DNA from: Aequitasia blattaphilus
Lineage (GTDB): Bacteria; Bacillota; Clostridia; Lachnospirales; Lachnospiraceae
Length of the DNA: 64,000 bases
Assembly: GCF_024721305.1 (NCBI RefSeq)
Contig: NZ_JAMXOD010000009.1
Coordinates: 54,735 to 118,734, forward strand
Direction: 5' to 3'
In this document: positions 10,640 to 20,043 of the stretch, piece by piece
How positions within the stretch are numbered: the first letter of the stretch is position 1
Layout: each line of letters begins with the position of its first letter
Notes under the pieces: model-generated
Told to the model about the DNA's origin: nothing
Seen by the model: only the letters and a program-made list of their open reading frames with translations
The model's database searches: none
Position numbers and translations under genes: made by a program

Positions 10640-11713
10640 ATGTTTGATAAATTGGAAGATTTGCTCAGGAAGTATGATGAACTGATGAATGAGCTTTCTC
10701 AGCCGGAAGTAATTAATGATACCAAGCGCTATACGGCTCTTATGAAAGAAGAAAATGACTTGCGTCCTATTGTAGCAGCGTATAAAGAATACAAGGATTG
10801 TAAGACGAATATAGAAGACTCACTTGCCATGCTGGATGAAGAAAGCGATGATGAATTAAGAGAATTGGCAAAAATGGAATTGAATGATTCCAAGAGTCGT
10901 GTAGAAGAATTGGAGAAGGAGCTTAAGGTTCTTTTACTTCCCAAAGACCCAAATGATGATAAAAACGTTATGGTGGAAATTCGGGCAGGGGCAGGCGGAG
11001 ACGAAGCAGCTTTGTTTGCAGCCGAGGTTTACCGTATGTATGTACATTATGCGGAAAGCAGACGCTGGAAGACTGAGATGATGTCTTTAAATGAAAATGG
11101 AATTGGTGGATTTAAGGAATGTGTTTTTATGATTTCGGGGCAAGGAGCATATTCCAGACTGAAATATGAAAGCGGTGTTCATCGTGTGCAAAGGGTGCCA
11201 GAAACAGAAAGTGGTGGAAGAATACATACCTCTACCATTACGGTTGCTATTATGCCAGAAGCCGAAGAAGTAGACGTTGAAATTGATATGAATGATATTA
11301 AATTTGATGTATTCCGTGCCTCAGGAAATGGTGGACAGAGTGTAAATACTACTGACTCTGCGGTTCGATTAACGCATATGCCTTCTGGTATTGTAATCTC
11401 TTCTCAGGATGAAAAGTCTCAGTTAAAGAACAAAGATAAAGCGATGAAAATATTGAGAGCCAGACTTTATGAACTGGAGATTCAGAAGAAGCAAAGCGAA
11501 GAAGCGAAGGAAAGAAGAAGCCAGGTGGGAACAGGAGACCGTTCCGAGAAAATCAGAACGTATAACTTCCCTCAGGGAAGAGTAACGGATCATCGAATCA
11601 AACTTACTTTGCATAAACTGGAATCCATTCTAAACGGAGATTTGGATGAGATTATCGATAGCTTAATTGCAGCGGATCAGGCAGCAAAATTAGCAAATAT
11701 GAATCAGGACTAA
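10640..11713 (+). CDS. prfA: Peptide chain release factor 1
   Basis: RF1 recognises UAA and UAG and releases the finished peptide. The 357-aa product carries the GGQ motif at 231-233, in the context [15 protein letters not shown], plus RAGAGGDEA (115-124), which is characteristic of RF1. The tripeptide recognition region near 186-190 reads VPETE. A good ribosome binding site (CAGGAGGAA) lies upstream. It is likely an operon with DUF1385 and prmC. Confidence 0.95.
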   Translation: MFDKLEDLLRKYDELMNELSQPEVINDTKRYTALMKEENDLRPIVAAYKEYKDCKTNIEDSLAMLDEESDDELRELAKMELNDSKSRVEELEKELKVLLLPKDPNDDKNVMVEIRAGAGGDEAALFAAEVYRMYVHYAESRRWKTEMMSLNENGIGGFKECVFMISGQGAYSRLKYESGVHRVQRVPETESGGRIHTSTITVAIMPEAEEVDVEIDMNDIKFDVFRASGNGGQSVNTTDSAVRLTHMPSGIVISSQDEKSQLKNKDKAMKILRARLYELEIQKKQSEEAKERRSQVGTGDRSEKIRTYNFPQGRVTDHRIKLTLHKLESILNGDLDEIIDSLIAADQAAKLANMNQD

Positions 11714-11718
11714 ATATT

Positions 11719-11752
11719 GGGCTGTCGTAGATAAATGCGGCAGCTCATTTTC
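11719..11752 (+). terminator. Probable terminator after prfA
   Basis: GGGCTGTCG (11719-11727) can pair with CGGCAGCTC (11738-11746), with two G-U pairs, and is followed by ATTTTCC. Confidence 0.5.
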
Positions 11753-11771
11753 CATATAGAGGAGAAGAAAA

Positions 11772-13505
11772 TTGAAAGAAAATTTGAAAAAACTAATCGG
11801 GTATTATAAACCCTATAAAGCACTGTTTTTCAGTGATATGTTCTTTGCTATTATAGGGGCAGCAGTAACCTTGGTGATACCGCTTATTGTGCGCTATATT
11901 ACCAATGACGTGATACACTATTCTCATGACAAAGCATTGCATACGGTATTGATGCTGGGGCTTGCTATGCTGGGATTGGTATTGATAGAGATGTTTTGTA
12001 ATTTCTACATTGCTTACTTTGGACATATTATGGGTGCGAAGATTGAAGCAAACATGAGAAGAGATATCTTTGGACATTATACAAAGCTTACCTTTGCATT
12101 TTATGATAATCAAAAGGTTGGGTCTTTATTATCCAGAATCACCAGTGATTTGTTTGACATCAGTGAGTTACTGCACCATGGTCCAGAAGACCTTGTGATT
12201 TCAGTAATTAAAATTATTGGGTCTTTTATCATTTTACTGTTGGTCAATGTGAAGCTGGCTTTGGTTGCCTTTGCATTTATACCCATTATGGCAATTTATG
12301 CGTTTTACTACAATGGAAAGATGAAAAGTGCTTTTCGAAGAAACAGGGAACGTATTTCGGAAATTAACAGCCAGATAGAAGACAGTCTCTCCGGTATCCG
12401 TGTGGTCAAATCCTTTGCCAATGAAAAGGTAGAGATGAAAAAGTTCAAGGCAGGGAATGACCACTTTGTGGAAGCAAAGAAACTGAGCTACAAGTATATG
12501 GGGATTTATCACTCCGGCTTAGGGGCTATGAGTACCTTGATTACCGTAGCGGTTTTAGTGGTAGGTGTATTTTTCATGATACAAGGGCAAGTAGAAGTGA
12601 CAGACTTAATCACATTTTTACTCTACATCAATAACTTTACTGAGCCAGTGAAAAAGCTGGTAAACTTTACGGAACAATTTCAAAATGGATACTCTGGTTT
12701 TGAACGTTTCTTGGAAATACTGGCTATTGCACCAGATATCAAAGACAGAGAAGAAGCAGTCAGTGTGGAAATGTTAAAAGGAGAAATTGAATTTAAAGAT
12801 GTGTCTTTCCAATACGAAGAAAAAAATGAAAAGGTTCTTAGTCATATTAACCTTCAGGTAAAAGCGGGAGAATATGTTGCACTTGTTGGACCTTCCGGGG
12901 TAGGAAAAACAACCTTATGTAGTTTGATTCCCAGGTTTTATGAGGTGTCAAAAGGAAAGATACTTATTGATCATATGGATATTCGGGATATCAAGCTAAA
13001 GGATTTACGGGAAAACATTGGAATTGTTCAGCAGGACGTATATCTTTTTGCAGGAACGATTATGGATAATATACGTTATGGAAAATACGATGCGACAGAT
13101 GAGGAAGTCATTCGGGCAGCGAAAAATGCCAATGCCCATGAATTTATTATGAGCTTCCCGGAGGGGTACAATACAGATATAGGACAAAGAGGTGTGAAGT
13201 TGTCAGGTGGACAGAAACAACGCCTTTCAATCGCCCGGGTATTTTTGAAAAATCCATCCATTCTCATTTTTGATGAAGCAACTTCTGCATTGGATAATGA
13301 GAGTGAAAATGTAGTTCAAAAATCAATGGAAGGGTTGGCGGAGAACCGGACTACCTTTGTGATTGCCCATCGCCTCAGCACAATAAGAAATGCCAAGAAG
13401 ATTTTGGTTTTAACAGAAAGAGGCATTGTAGAAGAAGGAACTCATGAGGAATTACTCCAGGAAAATGGTGTATATGAGTCTTTATATCATAGGAATTTTA
13501 ATTAA
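11772..13505 (+). CDS. ABC exporter, fused membrane and ATPase domains
   Basis: The start is TTG 11772, with GAGGAGAAG about 5 nt upstream. Residues 1-315 hold six membrane helices of the type-1 exporter fold. The ATPase domain has Walker A GPSGVGKT (373-380), the Q-loop in IVQQDVYLF, signature LSGGQKQR (477-484), Walker B ILIFDEATSALD (497-508) and H533. The 577-aa length matches MsbA/LmrA-type half transporters that work as homo- or heterodimers. No partner half transporter is next to it, so a homodimer is the simpler reading. Substrate unknown. Confidence 0.9.
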   Translation: MKENLKKLIGYYKPYKALFFSDMFFAIIGAAVTLVIPLIVRYITNDVIHYSHDKALHTVLMLGLAMLGLVLIEMFCNFYIAYFGHIMGAKIEANMRRDIFGHYTKLTFAFYDNQKVGSLLSRITSDLFDISELLHHGPEDLVISVIKIIGSFIILLLVNVKLALVAFAFIPIMAIYAFYYNGKMKSAFRRNRERISEINSQIEDSLSGIRVVKSFANEKVEMKKFKAGNDHFVEAKKLSYKYMGIYHSGLGAMSTLITVAVLVVGVFFMIQGQVEVTDLITFLLYINNFTEPVKKLVNFTEQFQNGYSGFERFLEILAIAPDIKDREEAVSVEMLKGEIEFKDVSFQYEEKNEKVLSHINLQVKAGEYVALVGPSGVGKTTLCSLIPRFYEVSKGKILIDHMDIRDIKLKDLRENIGIVQQDVYLFAGTIMDNIRYGKYDATDEEVIRAAKNANAHEFIMSFPEGYNTDIGQRGVKLSGGQKQRLSIARVFLKNPSILIFDEATSALDNESENVVQKSMEGLAENRTTFVIAHRLSTIRNAKKILVLTERGIVEEGTHEELLQENGVYESLYHRNFN

Positions 13506-13543
13506 GATGTGGTACAATACTTTTTGGAAAGTGAGACAATATT

Positions 13544-14452
13544 ATGACAGATTTGAATTTTAAAAAAGCAACCTTAGAAGATAAAGATATAATTAGTCAC
13601 TATTTTAATCATCACACAGGAAGAAGCTGTGAAAGAACATTTGCAAACATCTATTTGTGGTCGAAATCCAGCCCGGTAACCTTTGCAATTATTGAAGATA
13701 CCTTGGTATTTAAACGAGAAGTAGAGGGTGATTTGGCATTTACTTATCCAGCGGGAAAAATAGAAAATATAGATAAAACAATTGGAATTCTGGAGCAATA
13801 TAGTGAAGAAAAAGGATTTCCTTTCAAAATGTATTTCGTAACAGAAAATCAGTTTGAAGAAATTGAAGAGGCGTATCCTGATAAATTTCAGATCGAATAT
13901 GTAAGAGATGTGGCGGATTACGTTTATGAACAGGAAAAGCTTGCAACTCTGGCAGGAAAGAAGCTTCATGGGAAAAGAAACCATATTAACAAGTTTCTTA
14001 AAGTGAATGAAGGACGATGGGCTTATGAACCCATGTCCAAAGAGAACTTGGAAGATTGTTTTCAAATGAATCTCAAGTGGTGTCAGCAAAAAGGCTGTTT
14101 TGAAGACGAAGAACAAACCGCTGAAATGATGGTGGCACAAAATGCCCTAAGATTATTTGAAGAGCTTGAACTCACGGGAGGCGTTATAAGACTGGATGGA
14201 GAGGTGATTGCCTATACCATCGGGGAGAGAGTGAGCTCAGATACCTTTGTGGTCCACATCGAAAAAGCCTTTGCTGATATAGATGGAGCATATCCGATGA
14301 TTAACCAGCAGTTTGTAATTCATGCCTGTGAAGGATATACCTATGTCAATCGGGAAGATGATGCGGGAGTAGAAGGTTTGAGAAAAGCAAAGCTATCTTA
14401 TTATCCGGCATTCTTGTTGCAAAAGGGAGAAGTTACGTTGAAGGAGAGATAA
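13544..14452 (+). CDS. DUF2156 (phosphatidylglycerol lysyltransferase-like) domain protein
   Basis: The 302-aa soluble protein matches the DUF2156 GNAT-like fold found in the C-terminal part of MprF, including the LHGKRNHINKF segment near 144 and the YVNREDDAGVEGLRKAK segment near the end. It lacks the MprF membrane domain, so aminoacyl transfer to lipid is not assured. It precedes an aminotransferase by 1 nt and may be co-transcribed with it. Actual substrate unknown. Confidence 0.75.
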   Translation: MTDLNFKKATLEDKDIISHYFNHHTGRSCERTFANIYLWSKSSPVTFAIIEDTLVFKREVEGDLAFTYPAGKIENIDKTIGILEQYSEEKGFPFKMYFVTENQFEEIEEAYPDKFQIEYVRDVADYVYEQEKLATLAGKKLHGKRNHINKFLKVNEGRWAYEPMSKENLEDCFQMNLKWCQQKGCFEDEEQTAEMMVAQNALRLFEELELTGGVIRLDGEVIAYTIGERVSSDTFVVHIEKAFADIDGAYPMINQQFVIHACEGYTYVNREDDAGVEGLRKAKLSYYPAFLLQKGEVTLKER

Positions 14453-14453
14453 A

Positions 14454-15644
14454 ATGATTGCAGAAAAAATGATGAAGATGGTAGAAGGAAGCTCAGCCAT
14501 AAGAGCAATGTTTGAAGAAGGAAACCGCCTTGCGAAAATACACGGAAGAGAAAATGTATTTGATTTCAGCCTGGGGAATCCAAATGTAGAAGCACCTAAG
14601 AGAGTCAATGAAAGTATAAAAGAGATTGTGGATGAGGTGCCTTCTTTGGAGCTGCACGGTTATAATAACAGCAATAGTGGATTTGAAGATGTCAGAGAAT
14701 GCGTTGCAAATTCCTTGAATCAGAAATTTGAGACACACTTCAATGCTTCGAATATTATTATGACGGTTGGAGCAGCTGGTGGATTAAATGTAATCTTAAA
14801 AGCAATCCTAAATCCGGGAGATGAGGTGATTGTGTTTGCTCCTTATTTTGGGGAGTATCGTTCTTACGTAAGCAATTATGATGGAGTAATTGTTGAGGTT
14901 TCTCCAAATCTTGAAAACTTCATGCCAAAACTGGATGAGTTCAAAGAGAAAATCACAAAGAAAACAAAGGCTGTTATAATCAATACTCCAAATAATCCGA
15001 CTGGTGTTGTGTATTCGGAGGATACGATAAAAGAAATCAGTAGAATTTTACTGGAAAAAGAACGTGAATATAACACATCAATTTGTCTTGTATCGGATGA
15101 ACCTTATCGGGAATTGGTGTATGGTGATATTGAGGTGCCTTTTCTGACCCAATATTATCATAATACAGTTGTTGGATATTCTTTCAGCAAATCCTTATCT
15201 CTTCCGGGAGAACGTATCGGGTATTTAGTGATTCCAGATGAAATGACAGACAGCGAGAATTTAAAGGTGGCAGCTGGAGTTGCAACGCGAATCTTAGGGT
15301 ATGTAAATGCTCCGAATATTCAACAGAAGCTGGTTATGAAATGCATCAATGAAAAAACGGATTTATCCTATTATGCAAAGAATAGAGATGCTTTATACAA
15401 AGGGCTTACAGAAGCTGGATTTGAATGTGTAAAGCCACAGGGGGCATTCTATCAGTTTATGAAGTCTCCTGTAGCAGATGAAAAAGAATTTGTTAAAAAG
15501 GCAAAAGAATATAATATCCTTATTGTTCCGGGAACGTCTTTTGGATGCCCGGGATACGTAAGAATAGCCTACTGTGTTGCCTATGAGACAATTCAAAATT
15601 CACTTCCGAAATTCAAGGAATTGGCAAAGGAATTTGGACTATGA
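14454..15644 (+). CDS. PLP-dependent aminotransferase (class I/II)
   Basis: The 396-aa fold type I protein has NTPNNPTG (177-184), SDEPYREL (214-221) and the Schiff-base lysine K246 in YSFSKSLSLPG. It resembles the aspartate/aromatic aminotransferase group; the amino acid handled cannot be fixed. The hisC-like gene starts within its stop codon (ATGA overlap), so the two are translationally coupled. Confidence 0.85.
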   Translation: MIAEKMMKMVEGSSAIRAMFEEGNRLAKIHGRENVFDFSLGNPNVEAPKRVNESIKEIVDEVPSLELHGYNNSNSGFEDVRECVANSLNQKFETHFNASNIIMTVGAAGGLNVILKAILNPGDEVIVFAPYFGEYRSYVSNYDGVIVEVSPNLENFMPKLDEFKEKITKKTKAVIINTPNNPTGVVYSEDTIKEISRILLEKEREYNTSICLVSDEPYRELVYGDIEVPFLTQYYHNTVVGYSFSKSLSLPGERIGYLVIPDEMTDSENLKVAAGVATRILGYVNAPNIQQKLVMKCINEKTDLSYYAKNRDALYKGLTEAGFECVKPQGAFYQFMKSPVADEKEFVKKAKEYNILIVPGTSFGCPGYVRIAYCVAYETIQNSLPKFKELAKEFGL

Positions 15645-16693
15645 AATCATTTGAAGCAAATATAAAAAAAGTGGTTCCTTATACACCGGGGGAGCAGCCA
15701 CAAAACAAGGTAATCAAGTTGAATACCAATGAAAATCCATATCCTCCTTCAAAAGAGGTGGAGAAGGTGCTGCATAATTTTGATGTGGATGTGCTTCGTC
15801 TTTACCCTGACCCAACCATAAAGGAACTGGTAGATACGATTGCAGATTATCACGGTGTAGACCCAGAACAGGTTTTTGCAGGAGTAGGCTCGGATGAGGT
15901 GTTAGCCCTTTCGTTTTTAACGTTTTTTCATGGGAAAAAGCCAATTCTTTTCCCGAAGGTGACGTATTCCTTCTATAAAGTCTGGGCGGATTTATATGAC
16001 ATTCCTTACAAATGCACGGAGTTAGATGAGAATTTCGTAATCGAAAAAGAAGATTTTTATGAGGATAATGGTGGCATTATTATACCGAATCCAAATGCAC
16101 CAACATCTCTTTATATGGAACTTTCAGAGATAGAAGATATTTTAAAGCATAATCAGGATGTGGTTGTCATTATTGATGAGGCCTATATTGATTATGCAAA
16201 AGAATCAGCGTTAAAGCTTTTGGATCGTTACGAGAATTTATTAGTGATACGCACGTTTTCAAAATCAAGGTCTATGGCAGGTATGCGAATTGGTTATGGG
16301 ATTGGAAGTAAAGTTTTAATTAAACATCTGAATAATACGAAGCATTCCTTTAATTCCTACACACTAAATGCAGTTTCGATTCAGTGTGGAAAGGCTTCAA
16401 TCGAAGATGATGCTTATTTTAAAGAGATGATTGCCCGTGTCATTGAAACGAGAGAACAAGTGAAAATAGAGTTGAAAAGTCTTGGGTTTACGGTTTTAGA
16501 TTCATCAACAAATTTTCTGTTTGTAAAACATAAAGAAGCAAATGCAAAGAAATTATTTGAAGCTTTAAAAGCAAAGGATATTTATGTGAGACACTGGATG
16601 GATGAGCCGGTATCTGATTATTTGAGGATTTCCATTGGAACCAATGAAGAGATGGAGAAGCTCATCAAGTTTATGAAAGAATATTTGAATTGA
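15641..16693 (+). CDS. hisC: HisC-like aminotransferase (histidinol-phosphate type)
   Basis: The 350-aa product has KLNTNENPYPPS (26-37), NPNAPTS (150-156) and the PLP lysine K208 in RTFSKSRSMAGMRIG. These are hallmarks of histidinol-phosphate aminotransferase, the step that converts imidazole acetol phosphate to histidinol phosphate. There are no other his genes nearby, so a broader role, for example in aromatic amino acids, is possible. It overlaps the preceding aminotransferase by 4 nt. Confidence 0.8.
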   Translation: MKSFEANIKKVVPYTPGEQPQNKVIKLNTNENPYPPSKEVEKVLHNFDVDVLRLYPDPTIKELVDTIADYHGVDPEQVFAGVGSDEVLALSFLTFFHGKKPILFPKVTYSFYKVWADLYDIPYKCTELDENFVIEKEDFYEDNGGIIIPNPNAPTSLYMELSEIEDILKHNQDVVVIIDEAYIDYAKESALKLLDRYENLLVIRTFSKSRSMAGMRIGYGIGSKVLIKHLNNTKHSFNSYTLNAVSIQCGKASIEDDAYFKEMIARVIETREQVKIELKSLGFTVLDSSTNFLFVKHKEANAKKLFEALKAKDIYVRHWMDEPVSDYLRISIGTNEEMEKLIKFMKEYLN

Positions 16694-16707
16694 AACGAGG
16701 AGACTAG

Positions 16708-17538
16708 ATGCTGGAAATCATGACAGTTATGAAGGGATTTGTTGTGGGAGCTTTTATGCTCGTTCCGGGAGTGAGTGGGGGGACCATGTGTATGGTCTTT
16801 AAGGTCTATGATCGTTTGATTGAATCCGTAAGCCGTTTTACGGATAATGTAAAAAAGAATTTTTTCTTTTTAATTCAATTTGTACTGGGAGCGGGAGTGG
16901 CATTTTTGTTATTGTCAAAAGTGGTGACAGGACTGAATATTGCTTTTCCAAAAGAAGTGGCTTTTTTCGTGATGGGAGCAATTGCAGCCGGTCTTCCGGT
17001 CATTTATAAAGAAGCGAAGGTTGAAAAACTCTCACCAAAGATACTTTTTTATGGTGCATTGGGATTGCTGATTGTGTTTCTGTTTACCAGACTGCCTAAG
17101 AACCTCTTTACGGTTACAGATTTGAATTTGGTTACCGTAATCATACAAATTTTTGCAGGAGTATTAGGAGCCTTGGGTTTGATTTTACCGGGGATATCTT
17201 TTTCAGCGATGCTCTATATGATGGGGGTATATAATTTTATCTATGGAGCCATAGGTGACCGGAATTTTTTAGTACTGATTCCTTTTGGCATTGGAATGCT
17301 TTTAGGCGTGATTCTATTAACACGAATATTGGAATTGGCAATGAAAAAGCATCCAACACCAACTTATCTGGTTATTATTGGATTTGTAATTGGCTCTATA
17401 GGTGATATAATAAAAGAAATGGATGGTTTGCCCAAAGGATCACAGTGGGTGGTTTGTATTGTAACTTTTATAGTTGGATTTGTCTCCATTTATCTAATGG
17501 GGAAATGGGAAGAAAGGAAAATGAAAAATGAGATATGA
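16708..17538 (+). CDS. DUF368 membrane protein
   Basis: The 276-aa polytopic protein contains VPGVSGGTMCMVF near the N-terminus and LILPGISFSAMLYMMG mid-protein, the paired glycine/proline motifs of the DUF368 family. Recent work links DUF368 proteins to undecaprenyl phosphate recycling at the membrane; that role here is inferred from family membership. About eight hydrophobic segments are visible. A second paralogue lies at 37595. Confidence 0.85.
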   Translation: MLEIMTVMKGFVVGAFMLVPGVSGGTMCMVFKVYDRLIESVSRFTDNVKKNFFFLIQFVLGAGVAFLLLSKVVTGLNIAFPKEVAFFVMGAIAAGLPVIYKEAKVEKLSPKILFYGALGLLIVFLFTRLPKNLFTVTDLNLVTVIIQIFAGVLGALGLILPGISFSAMLYMMGVYNFIYGAIGDRNFLVLIPFGIGMLLGVILLTRILELAMKKHPTPTYLVIIGFVIGSIGDIIKEMDGLPKGSQWVVCIVTFIVGFVSIYLMGKWEERKMKNEI

Positions 17539-18490
17539 TGTGTGCGCTCTGGGAGAGACGTTAATTGATTTTACTACTTATGGAGAAAGTGACCAAGGAA
17601 ATACAGTATTCGAGGCCTGCCCGGGAGGAGCGCCCTGTAACGTATTGACAATGTTGACAAAATTGGGAAGAGACACTGCTTTTATTGGAAAAGTAGGGAA
17701 AGACCAATTTGGGAAGACATTAATCGAGACGATTAAAAAGGTCGGTGTGGAGACCAAAGGTATTGTGGAAGACGAAAAAGTCAATACAACCCTTGCCTTT
17801 GTACATACCTTTCCTGACGGGGACAGAGATTTTTCATTTTATCGAAATCCAGGAGCAGATATGATGCTTACAAGTGAGGAAGTGGATTTTGATTTGATAA
17901 AAGATTCAAAAGTGTTTCATTTTGGAACTCTTTCGATGACTTCAGAACCAGTTTACGGTGCAACAATGGAGGCATTAAAAGTAGCGAAAGAAAACAATGT
18001 GCTTATTAGCTTCGACCCGAATCTGCGTCCTCCTCTATGGGATACTTTAGAACGGGCAAAAGAAATGATGGAGTTAGGATTTGCACAGTGTGATATCCTG
18101 AAAATATCAGACAATGAAATTCAATTTGTAACAGGAGTAGAGGATTACGACGAAGGCATTCGTATCATCCGTGAGAAATATAATATTCCGTTGGTTTTCC
18201 TGACGATGGGAAAGGATGGAAGCAGGGCCTATTATAAGGATATTCGAGTGGAAATGCCAGGATATAAGGTGGAAACAATTGAAACCACTGGTGCAGGAGA
18301 TACTTTTACAGCCTGTGGAATCGGTGGAGTCCTGGAACATGGCATTGAGAACTTGAACAAAGAGAATTTGGCTGAAATTATCGATTTTGCAAATGCAGCA
18401 GCGGCATGTACGACAACAAGAAAAGGTGCAATTTTATCGATGCCAGATATCGAAGAAGTAGAAGCATTAAGAAATAAAAGCCGTCAATAA
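17528..18490 (+). CDS. PfkB-family carbohydrate kinase (fructokinase-like)
   Basis: The 320-aa product begins MRYDVCALGETLIDF, has GGAPCNV near 33-39 and the catalytic GAGD at 255-258 in TTGAGDTFTACG, typical of PfkB sugar kinases. It resembles fructokinases (ATP + fructose to fructose 6-phosphate), but specificity cannot be settled. It overlaps the DUF368 gene by 11 nt. A GH32-like hydrolase is encoded 45 kb away in this window; a functional link would be speculative. Confidence 0.82.
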   Translation: MRYDVCALGETLIDFTTYGESDQGNTVFEACPGGAPCNVLTMLTKLGRDTAFIGKVGKDQFGKTLIETIKKVGVETKGIVEDEKVNTTLAFVHTFPDGDRDFSFYRNPGADMMLTSEEVDFDLIKDSKVFHFGTLSMTSEPVYGATMEALKVAKENNVLISFDPNLRPPLWDTLERAKEMMELGFAQCDILKISDNEIQFVTGVEDYDEGIRIIREKYNIPLVFLTMGKDGSRAYYKDIRVEMPGYKVETIETTGAGDTFTACGIGGVLEHGIENLNKENLAEIIDFANAAAACTTTRKGAILSMPDIEEVEALRNKSRQ

Positions 18491-18504
18491 AAGGAGCGAT
18501 CAAG

Positions 18505-18912
18505 ATGATTGTGGAAAACGAAGAAAAGCGAACAAAAATATGGAGAATTGTTTTTGGAATCTCCACAATTGCTGTTGTAATAGTAGCAGTAATGATTTTG
18601 GTTAAAATGTTTACAACAAATCCGATTAGCGGAAGCTGGCAAGCGGATGATGGCAGCATGGAAATGAATTTAAATAGCAGTAATGTGGCAAAAATCACTC
18701 TCTTAGATGGAGATGAAAAGGGAGAAAGTGTGGAGTTTCGCTATACATTGAGTCGTTCCGAAAAGAAAGTAAGTTTTCAGGAGATGGGAAAATCCTCAGA
18801 CAATGGACTCCTTAACATCCTATCCGGCACCTTTAATTACAATGTGGAAGGTGGAATGCTAACCTTGACAAATCCGGAGTACGGAGAACAATATATGTTT
18901 GAGAAGAAATAA
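18505..18912 (+). CDS. Membrane-anchored small protein, lipocalin-like C-terminal domain
   Basis: I do not recognise a named family. The 135-aa product has a basic N-terminus, one hydrophobic segment (about 11-35) and an extracellular-type domain beginning PISGSWQADDGSMEMNL, resembling small beta-rich domains that start with a GxW motif. The ribosome binding site AAGGAGCGATC precedes the ATG. A terminator-like hairpin follows the stop. Confidence 0.7.
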   Translation: MIVENEEKRTKIWRIVFGISTIAVVIVAVMILVKMFTTNPISGSWQADDGSMEMNLNSSNVAKITLLDGDEKGESVEFRYTLSRSEKKVSFQEMGKSSDNGLLNILSGTFNYNVEGGMLTLTNPEYGEQYMFEKK

Positions 18913-18932
18913 AGTGAAAAGAAGAAGGAAAG

Positions 18933-18970
18933 GAGCTGTTGCAAAATCTGTTTTTGTGACAGCCTCTTTC
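18933..18970 (+). terminator. Hairpin between 18912 and ispG
   Basis: GCTGTTGCAAAA can pair with TTTTTGTGACAGC, followed by CTCTTTC. It may terminate transcription or attenuate read-through into ispG; the T-rich tail is short, so strength is uncertain. Confidence 0.45.
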
Positions 18971-18987
18971 GTCATTGGAGGAAACGA

Positions 18988-20043
18988 ATGAAACGTGAAA
19001 ACACAAAGGTGGTATACATAGGAAATGTTCCGATTGGTGGTGGAAATCCGATTGCCATTCAATCGATGACCAATACAAAAACAGAAGATGTAAAAGGAAC
19101 AGTGGCACAGATTTTGGAGTTAGAAAAAGTGGGCTGTGATATTATTCGGGTTGCAGTCCCTACTATGGAAGCAGCCAAAGCAATTTCAGAAATAAAAAAG
19201 GAGATTCATATTCCATTGGTTGCAGACATTCATTTTGATTATAAGCTTGCCATTGCAGCAATGGAGTATGGTGCGGATAAAATTCGTATTAATCCCGGGA
19301 ATATTGGCAGCAAAGAACGAGTTGCAGAAGTAGTGGAAAAAGCAAAGGAAAAGAACATTCCCATTCGTGTGGGAGTAAATAGTGGTTCCTTGGAAAAGAA
19401 CCTATTGGAAAAGTATGGCAAAGTCTGCCCGGAAGCCCTTGTGGAAAGTGCCCTTGATAAAATTAATTTAATCAAAGGAATGGGGTATGATAATTTGGTG
19501 CTAAGTATCAAGTCGTCCGATGTATTGACTTGTGTTGAGGTTTACAAATTGGCTGCAGAAAGCGTGGACTGTCCTCTCCACGTAGGGATTACAGAGGCCG
19601 GAACCTTACTCTCAGGAAATATTAAATCCTCCATAGGTCTTGGACTCATATTGAACGAAGGAATTGGAGATACCATACGTGTTTCTTTGACAGGAGAGCC
19701 AAAAGAAGAAATAAAAAGTGCAAAGATTATTCTCAAGACACTGGGTCTTCGAAAAGGTGGAGTGGAAGTGGTATCTTGCCCCACTTGTGGACGGACGAGA
19801 ATTGATTTGATTGGCCTGGCAAATCAGGTTGAAGAGTTAGTGGAGGACATTCCACTTGACATTAAGGTGGCTGTTATGGGATGTGTGGTAAATGGCCCTG
19901 GAGAAGCAAAAGACGCAGATATAGGTGTGGCTGGTGGAATTGGTGAAGGCGTTCTGATTAAAAAAGGTGAGATTGTTAAAAAGGTAAAAGAGGATAAACT
20001 GTTAGAGACATTAAGATGGGAGCTTATGCACTGGAATGAGTAA
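18988..20043 (+). CDS. ispG: 4-hydroxy-3-methylbut-2-en-1-yl diphosphate synthase
   Basis: IspG (GcpE) makes HMBPP from MEcPP in the MEP isoprenoid pathway and holds a 4Fe-4S cluster. Cluster cysteines are C264 and C267 (SCPTCGRT) and C299 (VMGCVVNGPGE), with the final ligand a Glu. The 351-aa length is right for the bacterial type without the plant insertion. The ATG has GGAGGAAACG upstream. Its stop overlaps the polC start by 8 nt. Confidence 0.95.
   Translation: MKRENTKVVYIGNVPIGGGNPIAIQSMTNTKTEDVKGTVAQILELEKVGCDIIRVAVPTMEAAKAISEIKKEIHIPLVADIHFDYKLAIAAMEYGADKIRINPGNIGSKERVAEVVEKAKEKNIPIRVGVNSGSLEKNLLEKYGKVCPEALVESALDKINLIKGMGYDNLVLSIKSSDVLTCVEVYKLAAESVDCPLHVGITEAGTLLSGNIKSSIGLGLILNEGIGDTIRVSLTGEPKEEIKSAKIILKTLGLRKGGVEVVSCPTCGRTRIDLIGLANQVEELVEDIPLDIKVAVMGCVVNGPGEAKDADIGVAGGIGEGVLIKKGEIVKKVKEDKLLETLRWELMHWNE

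Noticed and set aside
13574-14140. 188-codon minus-strand frame
   Set aside because: It is antisense to the DUF2156 gene and of low-complexity, Phe/Ile-rich composition; a shadow.
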